20,385 bases of DNA from Silene noctiflora (GCA_009801015.1 VHZZ01004656.1:28557-48941); one strand, 5' to 3'. Counted from the first letter of the stretch, positions 8,823 through 19,290 are shown. Program-made: numbers and translations. Notes: generated by a model from the letters alone, not told the origin.

Positions 8823-11800
8823 TATTTTTTTTTTTTTTTTTTCGATCATGTGATTGTACAGTATTATAAGTTTAGGTAAGTACCTACCAAAATCGGGTTT
8901 TCTTGTCAAGTGAACAAGTCACTTTCTTGTTTGTCTTTAGCAATTCAAGTAGGTATGCTATGACAAGTCGTATTTTGATTTGATTCAAATTTCTCAGTTT
9001 TTGTTCACGTCTAGTTCAAGTAGGTATGCTACTTTATTTTTTTATTATTATCCTTTGGATTTATGTTCTTGTGTACTAGGAAATCAAGGGTCTCTGCGTT
9101 TTATATGTGGGGTACTATGGGTAAGATTATTGGTGAGTTCCTTTTTTTAAACCTCACATATTCTCAAGTGGAGTGGAATAGTAGAGTCTTGAGGTGAGTC
9201 TGACGGATAATGTATAAAGTCTGAAATGCGTCTAAAGTGAGTAAACCGAGAAGAGTCTTGCCAATAATCTTACCCTAAGTAGCCGTTTGATATACATGTG
9301 TCCAACTGGTGGTTTTTAAACATGACGGAATTCATCAGAATGGCTTTGTTGTACTTGTATGTTATGATTGATATTGGATATTGGAGGTCAATAGTTTGCC
9401 TACAAGAATAACTTGGATTAAGATATATTCCGTCTCATGATTAGATACAGGTCTCTCTTGAGCAGGGGCGGATCCAGGATTCAGATGTAGGTTGGGCTAG
9501 GTTAATGTCTGCGGTGACATGTGAAACCGGCAAATGGTATAATTGTAGTTGCACAGAGTATACTAGCATAGCTGTGAAGGATGGCAAANCCTTTTTTTTT
9601 TGGGGAGAATTACAATATAAATTTTATTTTATAAAAATATATGATTAAATAATACAAAAAGTATACTAGTTTACAAATTTATTTCAATAACAGTTAATAA
9701 TACACGTTCCATTAAATTAACAAACTTCAAAAAAAATTAAAAAACACAAGAAAAAGATGTCTTATTGTCTTCCTCTTTCTGAAATACAATATTTTTGTAT
9801 TTTCGTGTAAAATTTTGTTTAAGTTATTTTCAACATGATCTAATTATTATGGGAGAATTTTGTTTAAGTTATTTTCAACATGATCTAATTATTATGTGCT
9901 CCCATCTTCTTGTGTTAACAATATACCATAAATATTACGGAGTATTAAGATTTATGATGAAATGTCGAGCAACTTGGATATTAAGTACTTTGGTTATGAG
10001 GAAAACGGAAAAAAAATGCTACTTATGGGGTTTGAACACCCGCCGTTGTCAACAATGAAGCAAAACTTTCATAAAACTACTCTTGCCAGCTAACCCACAT
10101 TAAAACATTGAGTATTTGGACATTTGTTTTGGTTTTATTCTTAAAAACTGGTTGGGCTGAAGCCCAACTAGCCTCCAACCTAGATCCGCCCCTGCTCTTG
10201 AGACAAGAATTAAGCAAAAAGACAAATGGGTTGCAGATAGGCATGTGTTGACGGGAAAGAAAGAGTAAATTACTCATAGTAATCAAGGGTGTGTAAGGGT
10301 GACATTTCTTCTAAGTGTCATGCTCTCATTAGGACAAGTTTCTCCAAATACTTGATTAAGATGGATAAACGATAAAGTTTGAATGTTATCATGAGAAAAC
10401 CTAAAAAGAACAGTGTGAGCGAAACTGCTAAAACGACCTAAAAAAAAGAAAGTGTGAACTTGAGGGAGTATTATCTCGGTCATCTATTTTAGCTAATAAA
10501 AGCTCGAATTCGTAGCCGGTGCACGTCACTATCCTTTCTATGAACCTACAAATAAAATTTCATTCCAGCAAAGTGAGTATTTTATCTACCAAAATCTCTG
10601 ATATTTGTATTTTAGTTAACTCAAGAAATGTCAGAAATCAGCACCGATATAAAGTTAATTATTAGTAAAATAATAGAAAGAAAATAAGGGGGACATGAAA
10701 AGGGAACAATATTGGAAAAGTAACAATGTCCCAATATTTTTGGTTCTCATCCATCAAGCACTTCAAGATAAGCACTCTTAAGGTGCTGAGATGTTTATCT
10801 AATTAAAATGGTTTTAAAATAATAGTGGTGTCAACTATGTATGAATTATTAATGGCAAGATTTGATTCCAATTTGGCAAACAAAAGAATGGTTCAGGAAT
10901 AATCTCATCTTTTTTAATGTAAAATGCTTGTGTTATGCCCTGCGACACTAAACCAGACTGTTGGAACAACTGGTAATCCTGAGCTTTAGAGTTCTTTTCA
11001 TATGAAAACGTCTCTCGTTGCCTTAATATTAAGGTTATTGATTAATTCTGTATACGTAGGATGGGATTCGGTTATTGTTGGCAGAATCATCTGACTATCG
11101 ATTTGATGATTGAAGCTTTTAATGTCTGTTTGTTAGAATTAAATAGTACCAAATTTTTGGTTTTCAACATTTAATGTTATGCTGTATACTTGTTCCATTT
11201 ATTGGTGCTAGATGCAATGCATTGGTACATGCATCTAATACCTTTCATTCTCCTTATTCCATATTTGTGAGGCTTTTCAATAATTCTAATGTTAGATATT
11301 GCAGGAAATTACCTCTCAAAGATTTTCTTTTCCAAAATCAGTATGTACTTTCCGTGTTGGACAATGGCTGATATTTTAGTGTTACTAAAGCCAGAACAAT
11401 TATTACAACAGTCTCAAATCACTTTGAGATAAAGATGGTTTGCCTTAACTTGTATGGAGTAGTTTCATTCCTTGAAAAACTCCTTTTTTGTCTGGCGTTT
11501 CTAGTTTCAGAAGGGTTGTTTTGCATTATGTTGTGTGGTGAAGTTGTCTACTTGGAACCGTCATTTATAAGCTAGTGTTTGATATATGGTTATTAATCAC
11601 CATATCCTTTCGAACTTTGATATAACTTGAACTTCTGTTATCCATGTACCACATCATATGATATTTTGTGTTCATCATTTTTTGTAGTCTTACCTTTCGT
11701 CTCTCTTTATGTCGTCCCTACAGGCGGTGTTTTTTAAGGCACTGAATTGTTTTTTTTTCTTTTGCTTTTTGGAGTGCATCATTTGTTTTAGTCTCTATAT

Positions 11801-14800
11801 GAGATAGTAGGACCACAAGAATGCCAAAGTTGTCCCTCCTGAGTCATTAACACTACTGCATAGCCGCCTTCTTAGGGCTCGAAATTGAGGCCTCTTGTTA
11901 TGTTAAATTGACCACTTAGGTGATCTAAGTGTTCAGGAGTTAACTAGGGTAATGCTATTGTAGTTGGTGATGCTCTAAATACTGATTCTCTATTTATTCT
12001 GTACTCGCATCACTAAAAATTGAACTATTTCAGGTTGAAAGTACTAGCACAGAAAATGAAGAGATCAGGCATGTGAGCCACTGGCGAAAACAAAATCTGT
12101 CTCTTGACATTCCGTCAAGAAAAATTGACGTGGCTCGAGATTCTGTTAAGGCCAAAATATCTACTACACCAAAGAGGGTCAACTTTGCTTTGACACCAAC
12201 AATGTCCGATACAAAACTATATGAATCCCCTGGTCCGTCATCAGCAAGAGGGCGTTCGCCTTTCAGAAATCTTCTTCCGAAATTTGGCTTCATTTATCGA
12301 AGTTCTTCAGATGTTGAGAAAGCTGCCACTGACCTTCCATGCACAACTCCCCGAGAGAAGAATTCTATACCAAGATCAACATCTTTGACTAAGATATTCA
12401 CTCCTAGGATAAGGAGAACGTCATCTCTTCCAGTCACCCCGAATGAAATTCCTGAATCCACTCGTTGTGAAAGCACTGGCAGTTCACTATCTTCTTGTGT
12501 AAGTTTTCTTAATGGTTTATGTCTCAAACTAGTTTGTTCCGGAATTATTCTTCTTTATTTTCCTATGGAATTGTTTGTTTTTCTTTGTGTGGGCTCGCAT
12601 TGGCTAAAAGATAGTATAAGCACTTTTTATGGGTTAAACATGAACAGCTCATCTGTAGTGCTGACAAAGGGGGAAGGCTATAAACATCCGATCCCCCTTA
12701 TCCCGCCATTTCCAGGAACACTTGAACCGTTGAGGAAATGTTGTTATACTGCATATATTATATTATATCCAAGGTTAGCACCTCACCATTCTGGTTTATA
12801 TCCTCATATAAGCATGAAATGTGAGCCGATGTCCTTGACCTTATCAGCTTCTGTTCTGTGAAAAATAACACACTCTATGGCATCTTGGCGCTTTAATAGT
12901 TAATGCAATCGCATATTGCTCCATCTTCCATTTTTATACAAGTCCACTTCGTAAATGTACTTGCATAATTTAAGTGCAGCACAAATAGAGATCTCATTGT
13001 AATAGTATAAACATCAACATCATCAACGCTTGGTCTTTTAATAATTTAAACCTTTTGGAACCAGCTCATTAACAAAAGTGATTATCTGTAGTTGCTGCCC
13101 AATCAGTATTCTTGTAAACCCAAGTACATGCATCTGACAGAAGAACAACATATGAAAATACTCGCTTAATTTTAATGCTAAAAACACAGACTATTCTGAT
13201 TTTCGTTAGTGTGGTACCTTAAAAATATTTGCATTCAATGGTACAATTCAACAACAGCAGTTATGTTTTATTTTGTAGGGCAAGGAAGCTCAATTGCAGG
13301 AAGCCAGATTGCACATTTCGCGTTCATTGTCAGATCCGCTCAATAAAGTGAGACACTTAAGGAGAATGGATTCTTATATTCGTGTAATACCGTCACCTCG
13401 AGTCAAGAGTGTTAATCTGCCGAGTCCAAGTTCAGTTGAGCATGTGAATAATGGTAAGTTACCCTCCCATGGAAATATTGGTACTTATGCACCAAACTTC
13501 TTGTATCCCTAGGCACACGTTTTAATACATTTATATCCATTAATAGGATTGTGTAGGGATTTTCCGCTGATAGATACAAATATAAAATTCAACCACTCAA
13601 GCTACAAAATTTTAAAAAGTGTCAGCAAATCTGCCACTTTTTAAAACTCTTGTTCAAGTTTTGACCCTTGTCTATCACTCAAGGGTTGACAATTGTGAAG
13701 AAGCAATTCAATTGAGTCCTCCGCAGCAGGCTTATAGAAGCAAGTGCAGGAAACAAGTCCACAAGCAAGTGAGGTTCCATCTGAGACCGATTAGTGATAG
13801 GATGAGTAGCCCATTAGGTTATAAACTAGTATCCTCATTCTAAAATCTACCAACGTGAGACAATGCCCCAGTGCACACACATGGGAAGTGACCTCGACAA
13901 ATTCCTTGTGAAGATTGGAAAAGCTGCCATCAATTATGCATGTCAGCTTATAATTTTCCTCTACAATCAGTTGATCAACTTAGTCTCATTAACAATTGGG
14001 CAAATGCGATATAATAATTGATAACTTCCTTCCAAACTAGAGGGGACAAATGCGAGTTGTCAGTTTGTTCAGGTCTTTATTTGTGGTTCTAAAACTTAGG
14101 GAAACAATATATTATCACACACTTTTAGTAAATTTTATCATTAAATATGTTAACTAAACATGTCATAAGATATTAATATTGGGTGAGGTGGGTGTGGGAT
14201 TACAAGGGGTTGGAATATAGTTAGAATCTATTAGGTATCTAAATCCATTCCAAAATACTCGACCCAAACATTGGAATGGAGCAAATCCATTCCAAGAGAA
14301 TCTATTAGGAAGCATGGAAATTTTATATCATATGTATGCACCCTTGCTAATTGTTCGAATATTTGACTCGAAAGGCAGATATAGTCTTCTATATTCCATT
14401 TTTAATGGTGGTCGAATTGCGTTGCTTCTTGTTTTTATAGAAAATAAGGAAACTGATGGTGAAGATATACCTGAAGAGGAAGCTGTGTGTAGAATATGTT
14501 TAGTTGAATTAGGAGAAGGTGGAGAAACGCTCAAGTTGGAATGCAGTTGCAAAGGTGAACTTGCTCTAGCACACGAAGAGTGTGCTTTGAAATGGTTTAG
14601 TATCAAAGGGAACAAGACATGCGATGTCTGTAAACAGGAGGTTCAAAATCTACCTGTCACTCTTTTGCGCATCCAGAGTATTCGTGCAGCAAACGTTGGA
14701 ACAGGTAGAACCGAAAGGATTAATCTAAGTGACTACAGGTCAGTATTCCCTATTCTGTTCCCTTATTATGTTGTGCATATTGTTTTCGTTATATGTTGCC

Positions 14801-17445
14801 ATTATGGAAGTAACCCTCGGTAGGAGAACTATTCTAAAAAATAAACAAAAAACTATGGTACATCCGTATGTCGTTACATTTCATTTCCTTGGAGTCTATG
14901 CCGTTATTTTATTTCTAATGTGGCCCATTACACTCTTTACGCTTCTCATATTTTGAATTGGCACTCGGATGCAATTTTCGCCGTACATCCTGAGAAGTCG
15001 TCTGTGTTTTCGCTGCAAGGGCAAGGCTGCATAGTTTAGAATGCATGGATGTCTTGATTTCATATCCTATTCCCTCACGGCCTTACCCCTGTAATTGGCG
15101 GGTCTCAATGTTTATATGCTAATTCCATTTTGCTCAGAAAGCATGGATGTCTTGATTTATATTGGAATCCAAGTCATGGGTAGTCCCTGTGAGTCTCCTG
15201 TGTCCTGTCACTTGACATGGCTTGCTTATGCCTCAATTGAAAATTTGCAGGGCTTGGCAGGAAGTACCAGTCCTAGTTATTGTCAGTATGCTAGCCTACT
15301 TCTGTTTCTTGGAGCAGCTTCTGGTAAGCTCAAAGTTTCACATCTAGATGAATGAAGTTTGCTAAGAACTTTTGAATTCTTACTGTTTGTGCCTCTTTAG
15401 GTTGCTAAAATGTCGACAGGCGCAATTGCTCTTTCTCTTCCATTTTCTTGTGTGCTGGGTTTACTCTCGTCGATGACCTCATCAACTATGGGTGAGTAAA
15501 TGTACTCAGCAATCTTAAATTCTCCCAGTGGATTACTATAAATTGCTCACTATTAAATATTGGGGGGTGATTTTCGCAGTACGTATTTTAAGTTTACTCA
15601 TTGTAGTACGCCTTTGACCATTCTATCTCTCTCATTTTCCCCATCTAATTTCCCCCTCATTTGTTTTCCTTTAAATTTCCATCTTCTCTCATATACTCTC
15701 CCACACCACCACGTCAACCACCGATATGCGCCACTGCCCTAATCCACCATCGACAACCGTCACTGTCGTACACCTCCGGGCCCATTGCCATTAGAAAAGA
15801 CGGGTTTACACGTGGGTAAGGACGCAAGCGATGGACTGAAAGTATGGTAAGTGGCTGGTGGACGACGGGGGTGGGGGGTGGGTCAGTATGGTGCGACGAG
15901 GGTGGGTTTGCTGGAGGAGGTGAGAGATGGAGAGTGTAGCTGGTCGGACAGTGGGTTGGAATTGAAGTATTATACTTTGTGTGATCAACTTTTGTGGGTT
16001 TTTTTTTTTCTTTTTTATTGGATGTAGTACATTAGATTTCATTTTAGGGTATCAAATGGAAAAAAGTATGTAAAATATACTTAAATGAGTAAAAAACATA
16101 CTGCGAAAATAAACTACATTAGATCTATATGGCCACACATGACCTCGTAAAATGCTAATCAATCATCCAAGTAATTGCGTCTTGGTGGTTTCCGCCATCA
16201 ATGGATCCAAGTTGAGTTGATTGATTAGCATTTTATGAGGTCATGTGTAGCCATATGAAATTTACCTTAAAGCCATTGATAGGCCAAGTTTAGGTAGCTT
16301 TTTAATTCACATTTTGCTCCAAACAAATGCAAGATGTCTAGCTAGTTAAGTATTTATACAAGCCTCTGACCACTTTCTTTGCAAAGCTAATTATTCGCTA
16401 CTGTGAGTTTCAGTGACAAAGCAATTTGTCTGGATTTATGCGGCCATGCAGTTTATTCTGGTTGTCATCTTTGGACATGTTTTCTACTCGGTGGTAAGAA
16501 ACTTTCTTGCCAAGAAATATTACACTGAATACCTAGAATGAATGATAATTTCACTTTGAGGATTGATCTGATATTGTGGTTGTCTCGACATTGACCTGAT
16601 CATGGCCATAGCCTATGGATGTGGCCGATACCACCCCAAAGTACGGTCACTGTAAGTCTGTAAGTTCATGAAGCTGTTTCACGGCCAGTCTCCCATTTGT
16701 TTACAAAAATATTGGTTCTAATGTTTAAAGCACATGAGTCTGAATGATATGTTGGATATGCAACCGAACGGATGGGAAATTAGTGAAATCTAACAGGGAA
16801 TTAGTTCCAACCCGGCACAACAACATTAGCCCAATGCCTCAATAGCTCCCGCAAATTGCGGGGTAAGGGGGGGGTCGGATGTATGCAGCCTTACCCTTGT
16901 GTTAGCAAAACAAAGAAGCTGTTTTCAAATGACCCAAGATGAAAATTGCATCGAGAACTGCATTAAATGACCGCTACTTCACAAGCGAAAGAAGTGCAAC
17001 CACTTTAGTAAGCCGTTTTGATTTATTGCATCATAATCCGGGCCAAAAGAGTAATGAGTCTTTGGCTCCATTGAAAATATGGTGGAAGTTTTCTTCTTTG
17101 AAATTTTGAATGATGGTGTCGCCTATATGTTTTCGTTTATGAAACATGACACTTTCCTTACAAGATTCATCATTAGGGTACTTGATGGTTTTGCAGGTGC
17201 ATTTGCAAGCCATTATATCGATTCTCCTAGCAACTTTTACTGGATATGGTATTGCCATGAGTGTTAGTTCTATTGTCGTAGAATTCCTTCGGTGGAGAAG
17301 AAGAATCACACAATCACGTGCTCGACAAAGTTCCCAAGCTACAATAGTGCCAAGCAGCCAGCAACAACCAAATTCTCAAATGCCAAGTTTCTCGAATCAT
17401 CATCAAATTGACATGGAAAATCCTGAAACATTTAGTGGTAGTTGA
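8577..17445 (+). CDS. RING-CH (RINGv, MARCH-like) membrane E3 ubiquitin ligase, 8 exons, 495 aa
   Basis: Exons: 8577-8633, 12034-12498, 13279-13453, 14441-14738, 15251-15323, 15401-15491, 16414-16493, 17197-17445. All introns are GT-AG, phases agree, and the total is 1488 nt. The protein belongs to the plant RING/FYVE/PHD-superfamily group with a RINGv domain; these are thought to pass ubiquitin from an E2 to targets at membranes. The N-terminal half is Ser/Thr/Pro-rich with conserved blocks (SHWRKQNLSLDIPSR, TPKRVNFALTP, SPGPSSARG, RRTSSLPVTP, HISRSLS, RRMDSYIRVIPSP). The C4HC3 RINGv uses C249, C252, C267, C269, H277, C280, C293 and C296, all present. Three to four hydrophobic segments follow (about 337-352, 364-380, 391-411, 417-441), then FLRWRRR and a Gln/Ser-rich tail. 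Exon 1 (19 codons) is the least certain part: its start is the first in-frame ATG before a usable donor (GTACTT). The target and precise membrane are unknown. Confidence 0.92.
8634..9454 (+). other. Intron 1, left part, with long poly(T)
   Basis: The 3.4-kb first intron starts here. It has a T run of 40 (8780-8819), ATATA, then 18 more T. Just before it, GGGCTCGAATCC (8733-8744) resembles a Pol III B box, so this could be the remnant of a tRNA-derived SINE with a poly(T) end; this is weak. A 17-base direct repeat, TTCAAGTAGGTATGCTA, occurs at 8944-8960 and 9015-9031. No coding exon is recognised. Confidence 0.5.
9455..10202. mobile_element. Non-autonomous hAT-type element with exact 8-bp target duplication
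   Basis: The element proper is 9463-10194 (732 bp). Its ends are inverted: left CAGGGGCGGATCCAGG and right, read on the other strand, CAGGGGCGGATCTAGG, one mismatch in 16. It is flanked on both sides by CTCTTGAG (9455-9462 and 10195-10202), an exact 8-bp target duplication, which is the hallmark of hAT transposons. No transposase is encoded. It carries a 45-bp tandem duplication (9811-9896), an N at 9589, and a short hairpin GTTGGGCT-GA-AGCCCAAC (10151-10168). It lies in intron 1 of the RINGv gene. Confidence 0.9.
9811..9896 (+). repeat. 45-bp tandem duplication inside the hAT element
   Basis: A unit beginning AATTTTGTTTAAGTTATTTT at 9811 recurs at 9856 with a period of 45 bases. The first copy is complete and the second covers about 41 bases. 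The copies are identical as far as they overlap, which suggests a recent duplication. It produces a repeated peptide in an accidental open frame, which is not a gene. Confidence 0.9.
10203..12033 (+). other. Intron 1, right part, no recognised element
   Basis: About 1.8 kb of AT-rich intron sequence. I see no coding exon, RNA gene or transposon ends that I can support. The 3' splice site is TATTTCAG at 12026-12033, preceded by a modest pyrimidine tract. Short open frames here show no recognisable domain. Confidence 0.55.
12499..13278 (+). other. Intron 2 of the RINGv gene, with SINE copy
   Basis: The donor is GTAAGT (12499) and the acceptor TTTTGTAG (ending 13278). The reading frame of exon 2 stays open into this intron as far as 12861, but splicing is supported by the family alignment that resumes at 13279 (GKEAQL, then HISRSLS). 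The intron contains an Au-like SINE at about 12631-12750, with nothing else recognised. Confidence 0.75.
12631..12750 (+). mobile_element. Au-like SINE copy in intron 2
   Basis: It is collinear with the intron 7 copy when that one is reverse-complemented. Shared blocks in order are GGGT, AACAGCT, GCTGACAAAGGG/GCTAACACAAGGG, AAGGCT, ACATCCGA, CCCCCTTA, CCCGC, TTGAGG and AATGTTGTT. SINEs are short Pol III-derived elements moved by LINE enzymes. The order AAGGCTGC-ACATCCGACCC-GCGGGAGC is characteristic of the plant Au SINE group. The upstream head and target duplication were not resolved. Confidence 0.7.
13454..14440 (+). other. Intron 3 of the RINGv gene, with short hairpins
   Basis: The donor is GTAAGT and the acceptor TTTTTATAG. 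It contains a hairpin at 13610-13646 (12-base arms TTTTAAAAAGTG / CACTTTTTAAAA, plus inner CAG/CTG) and another at 14271-14295 (TTGGAATGGA, 5-base loop, TCCATTCCAA). AGAATCTATTAGG occurs at 14223 and 14298. A 74-codon open frame near 13619-13843 has no recognised domain and is not called. The exon 4 frame is open upstream to 14314, but that is intron. Confidence 0.6.
14992..15125 (+). mobile_element. Diverged Au-like SINE copy in intron 4
   Basis: GCAAGGGCAAGGCTGCATAG (15015-15034) matches the SINE core in intron 7 (CAAGGGTAAGGCTGCATAC). CCTTACCCC, AATTGGCGGG and TCTCAATG follow near 15080-15110, as in the other copies. Between them is an unrelated insertion of about 45 bases containing GCATGGATGTCTTGATTT, which also occurs about 98 bp downstream (15141-15158). 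The copy is rearranged, so its limits are approximate. Confidence 0.5.
15567..16110. mobile_element. Inverted-repeat MITE-like element in intron 6
   Basis: The left end reads ATTTTCGCAGTACGT (from 15570) and the right end, on the other strand, ATTTTCGCAGTATGT (ending 16110), followed on both sides by TTTT and ACTCATT with small shifts. The left half is rich in C and T (15610-15780) and the right half in G (15830-15960), as expected for a long imperfect foldback. A G-rich run, GGGGGTGGGGGGTGGG, is at 15867-15882. No transposase and no clear target duplication were seen, so the family is open. Confidence 0.6.
16127..16256. repeat. 39-bp-arm hairpin in intron 6
   Basis: The left arm (16127-16165, starting ATATGGCCACACATGACCTC) pairs with the right arm (16218-16256, ending GGTCATGTGTAGCCATAT) over 39 bases with only two mismatches. 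The loop is 52 bases. It begins 16 bases after the MITE-like element. Transcribed within the pre-mRNA it would fold into a long stem of the size used for small-RNA precursors. It may equally be a separate small foldback transposon. Confidence 0.85.
16816..16935 (-). mobile_element. Au-like SINE copy in intron 7 (antisense)
   Basis: Read on the - strand: GGGTCATTTGAAAACAGC (with a Pol III B-box-like core), then AAGGGTAAGGCTGC, ATACATCCGACCCC, CCTTACCCCGC, GCGGGAGCTATTGAGG, and an end close to AATGTTGTTGTG. This order is typical of Au-type SINEs of flowering plants. It is the clearest of three copies in this gene and lies opposite to transcription. The A-box head was not recognised. Confidence 0.75.
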
Positions 17446-17707
17446 ATCGTAATATGCATTGGTGATATTCATTCTCGTATTTTTGTTCATAAAAATATAT
17501 CTAGGCTTGTGGTAGATTACCTTGGAAAAAAAAGGCTCGTGTTATTTACACGTGACAACATTCGCTTCCACGGAAATCTTTTAACTCCATCTCGGGTGCG
17601 TGCATTACAAGCATTACTGTTATCCTATACTTATTGTGCTTATACTTGTGGCTATGTCGTTGCTTAGATAGTTGTGATCCATCATCGAACAAGTTGTCAA
17701 AAGTTAA

Positions 17708-17745
<38 letters not shown>

Positions 17746-17935
17746 CATCATCAACGACAGGATTGAACGCTCATTTGAGTTTATGTCCTTTTGTGCTTGT
17801 CTGTAAATCTGAATCTGATTTGAAATGTAAAGCGTATATGGATAAGTTGTGCTTTGTATAACTTTATCACATTCTTTTTCAAATTTTATACTTAAAGATG
17901 ATTTTTTATCGAAACTTGTATCGAAAATCCTCATA
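17446..17935 (+). other. 3' UTR and downstream region, with 36-base T run
   Basis: After the TGA at 17443-17445, a near-consensus polyadenylation motif (ATAAAA, about 17489) could serve the gene, but no site can be proved. A T run of 36 (17710-17745) lies downstream. Its reverse complement would look like a poly(A) tail of a - strand retro-element, yet nothing coding adjoins it. No gene is recognised in this stretch. Confidence 0.4.
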
Positions 17936-18440
17936 CCACCACCGGTGTTAGGCTTTCATCGCAAGTGCCCTCTTGTCGGCGTCACTTCCCCCCTTTTAAC
18001 ATCGCCCTTATCCCATTGAACCCCCAAACCCTGACCACCATCCCCTACTCAAGAAAATCCCCACCACTGACACTCCCTCCACACACTCAAAAACACCAGG
18101 TTTGATGTGTATTAGGGTGGGAAAGAGGGTTTTGGTGGTGGGGGAGTCTTTGGGAGTCTTTCTTTTCGTGAGCTTTTACTTGGCTTAAAGTTGAGCTTCT
18201 AGGGTGGATATTGTTGTTAAGAGCTTTGGGTAGGTGGTTTTTAAGGAGGCGAGATATGAGTCGTGGATGGGATAGGAGGGCCTGTGATGGTGATGTGACG
18301 GTGGTGGAGTACGTGTAAGAGGGGGTTGGGGTTTCGTTGGGGGAGGTTGTGGGTTAGTCGTGGGTGTTTAACGGAGTGACACTAGGAGGATGCGTCTACA
18401 GAAGGGCACTTGCGGTGGCAACCAGACAATGGTGGTGGTG
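17936..18440. repeat. Foldback-like region with inverted ends
   Basis: ACCACCACC at the left and GGTGGTGGT at the right bound a region whose inner ends share CGCAAGTGCCCT (17960-17971) with AGGGCACTTGCG (18403-18414), perfect over 12 bases, with looser pairing beyond. The left half is C-rich and the right half G-rich, the same design as the intron 6 element. No protein is encoded. It may be an imperfect MITE; no target duplication was established. Confidence 0.5.
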
Positions 18441-18459
18441 CCGACGGGGGAGGCGAAGG

Positions 18460-18848
18460 GTCGTGGTTAGACCTGGAAAAATCAACCCGACCCGAATGAT
18501 CCGACCCGAAAAGGCTAACCCGAGACCCGAATTAACCTGACATGTGGGACCCGAATTTGACCCGAAAACCCGAATTAACCCGACCCGACCCGATCTTGAC
18601 CCGAGTTTTGCTAGACTCGCACTGACCCGACCCGTTGTCACCCGACCCGAAACCACCCGGACCGAAACAACCCGACCCGCTTGACCTGAAAATGACCCGA
18701 CTAACAACCCGAAAGAAACCCGGAAACCCGAAAGGACCCGACCCGACCCGAACTAACCCGATAATGTGACAAACCCGAACTGACCCGACCCGAATTGACA
18801 TGACCCGAACCCGACCCGTTGACCCGTTTTGCCAGGTCTAGTCGTCGT
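18460..18848. mobile_element. hAT-type MITE built of CCCGA-like units
   Basis: The element is 18468-18840 (373 bp). Its ends are inverted: TAGACCTGGAAAAA on the left and, read on the other strand, TAGACCTGGCAAAA on the right. Flanks are GTCGTGGT (18460-18467) and GTCGTCGT (18841-18848), an 8-bp duplication with one mismatch, as in hAT insertions. The interior is almost entirely degenerate GACCCGAA/GACCCGACCCGA units. Long - strand open frames across it are artefacts of the short-period repeat. Confidence 0.8.
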
Positions 18849-19290
18849 AGTGGTAATATCCGTCTTAAACTTAAAAAGATTCAATTACGGTAGATAAGAC
18901 AAAAGAATGATGTTTAGGGAATAATAAAAGATTTGTGTAGATACCCGTATCTGTCGATACTGACATTTATAGAAATCCCGTCAAACACCCGATGATGATA
19001 GGACAACATGTACTTCGAGTTGGTCATATCGTTATTTGAGTTCGTTTTACGATATAAATGTTGGAGTAGTATCCTCCTCAATAGTGCGCTACATAATAAA
19101 TCTCATAAGAGGAATTTCGGGATTTATTATTTGTCAGTTGATCAACGTAAATCGGTAATGCTCGGCTGGCTAGAGTTTGACGTTACTGTCGTAAGACGGC
19201 GACGTCGGTGATTAACTGATCTCTTTCGGTCGCACCTAAAGGACGATTCCCAAATAGTAAACTAATTATTTGTATAAGATACGATATATA

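Noticed and set aside
9795..10058. 87-codon open frame with a repeated peptide
   Set aside because: It lies in a non-autonomous hAT element and arises from a 45-bp tandem duplication in AT-rich DNA.
12499..12861. Extension of the exon 2 frame past the donor
   Set aside because: A consensus GTAAGT lies at 12499, the family alignment stops there and resumes at 13279, and the extension runs through a SINE.
17704..17934. Open frames through the T run (poly-Phe or poly-Lys)
   Set aside because: Homopolymer artefact without any domain.
18396..18801. Overlapping - strand open frames rich in Gly, Arg, Ser and Val
   Set aside because: They are produced by the CCCGA-like repeat of the MITE, open in more than one frame at once.
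18480..18830. Telomere-like or CRISPR-like array
   Set aside because: Units are CCCGA variants with no plant telomere motif (CCCTAAA), no uniform spacers and no constant repeat length.
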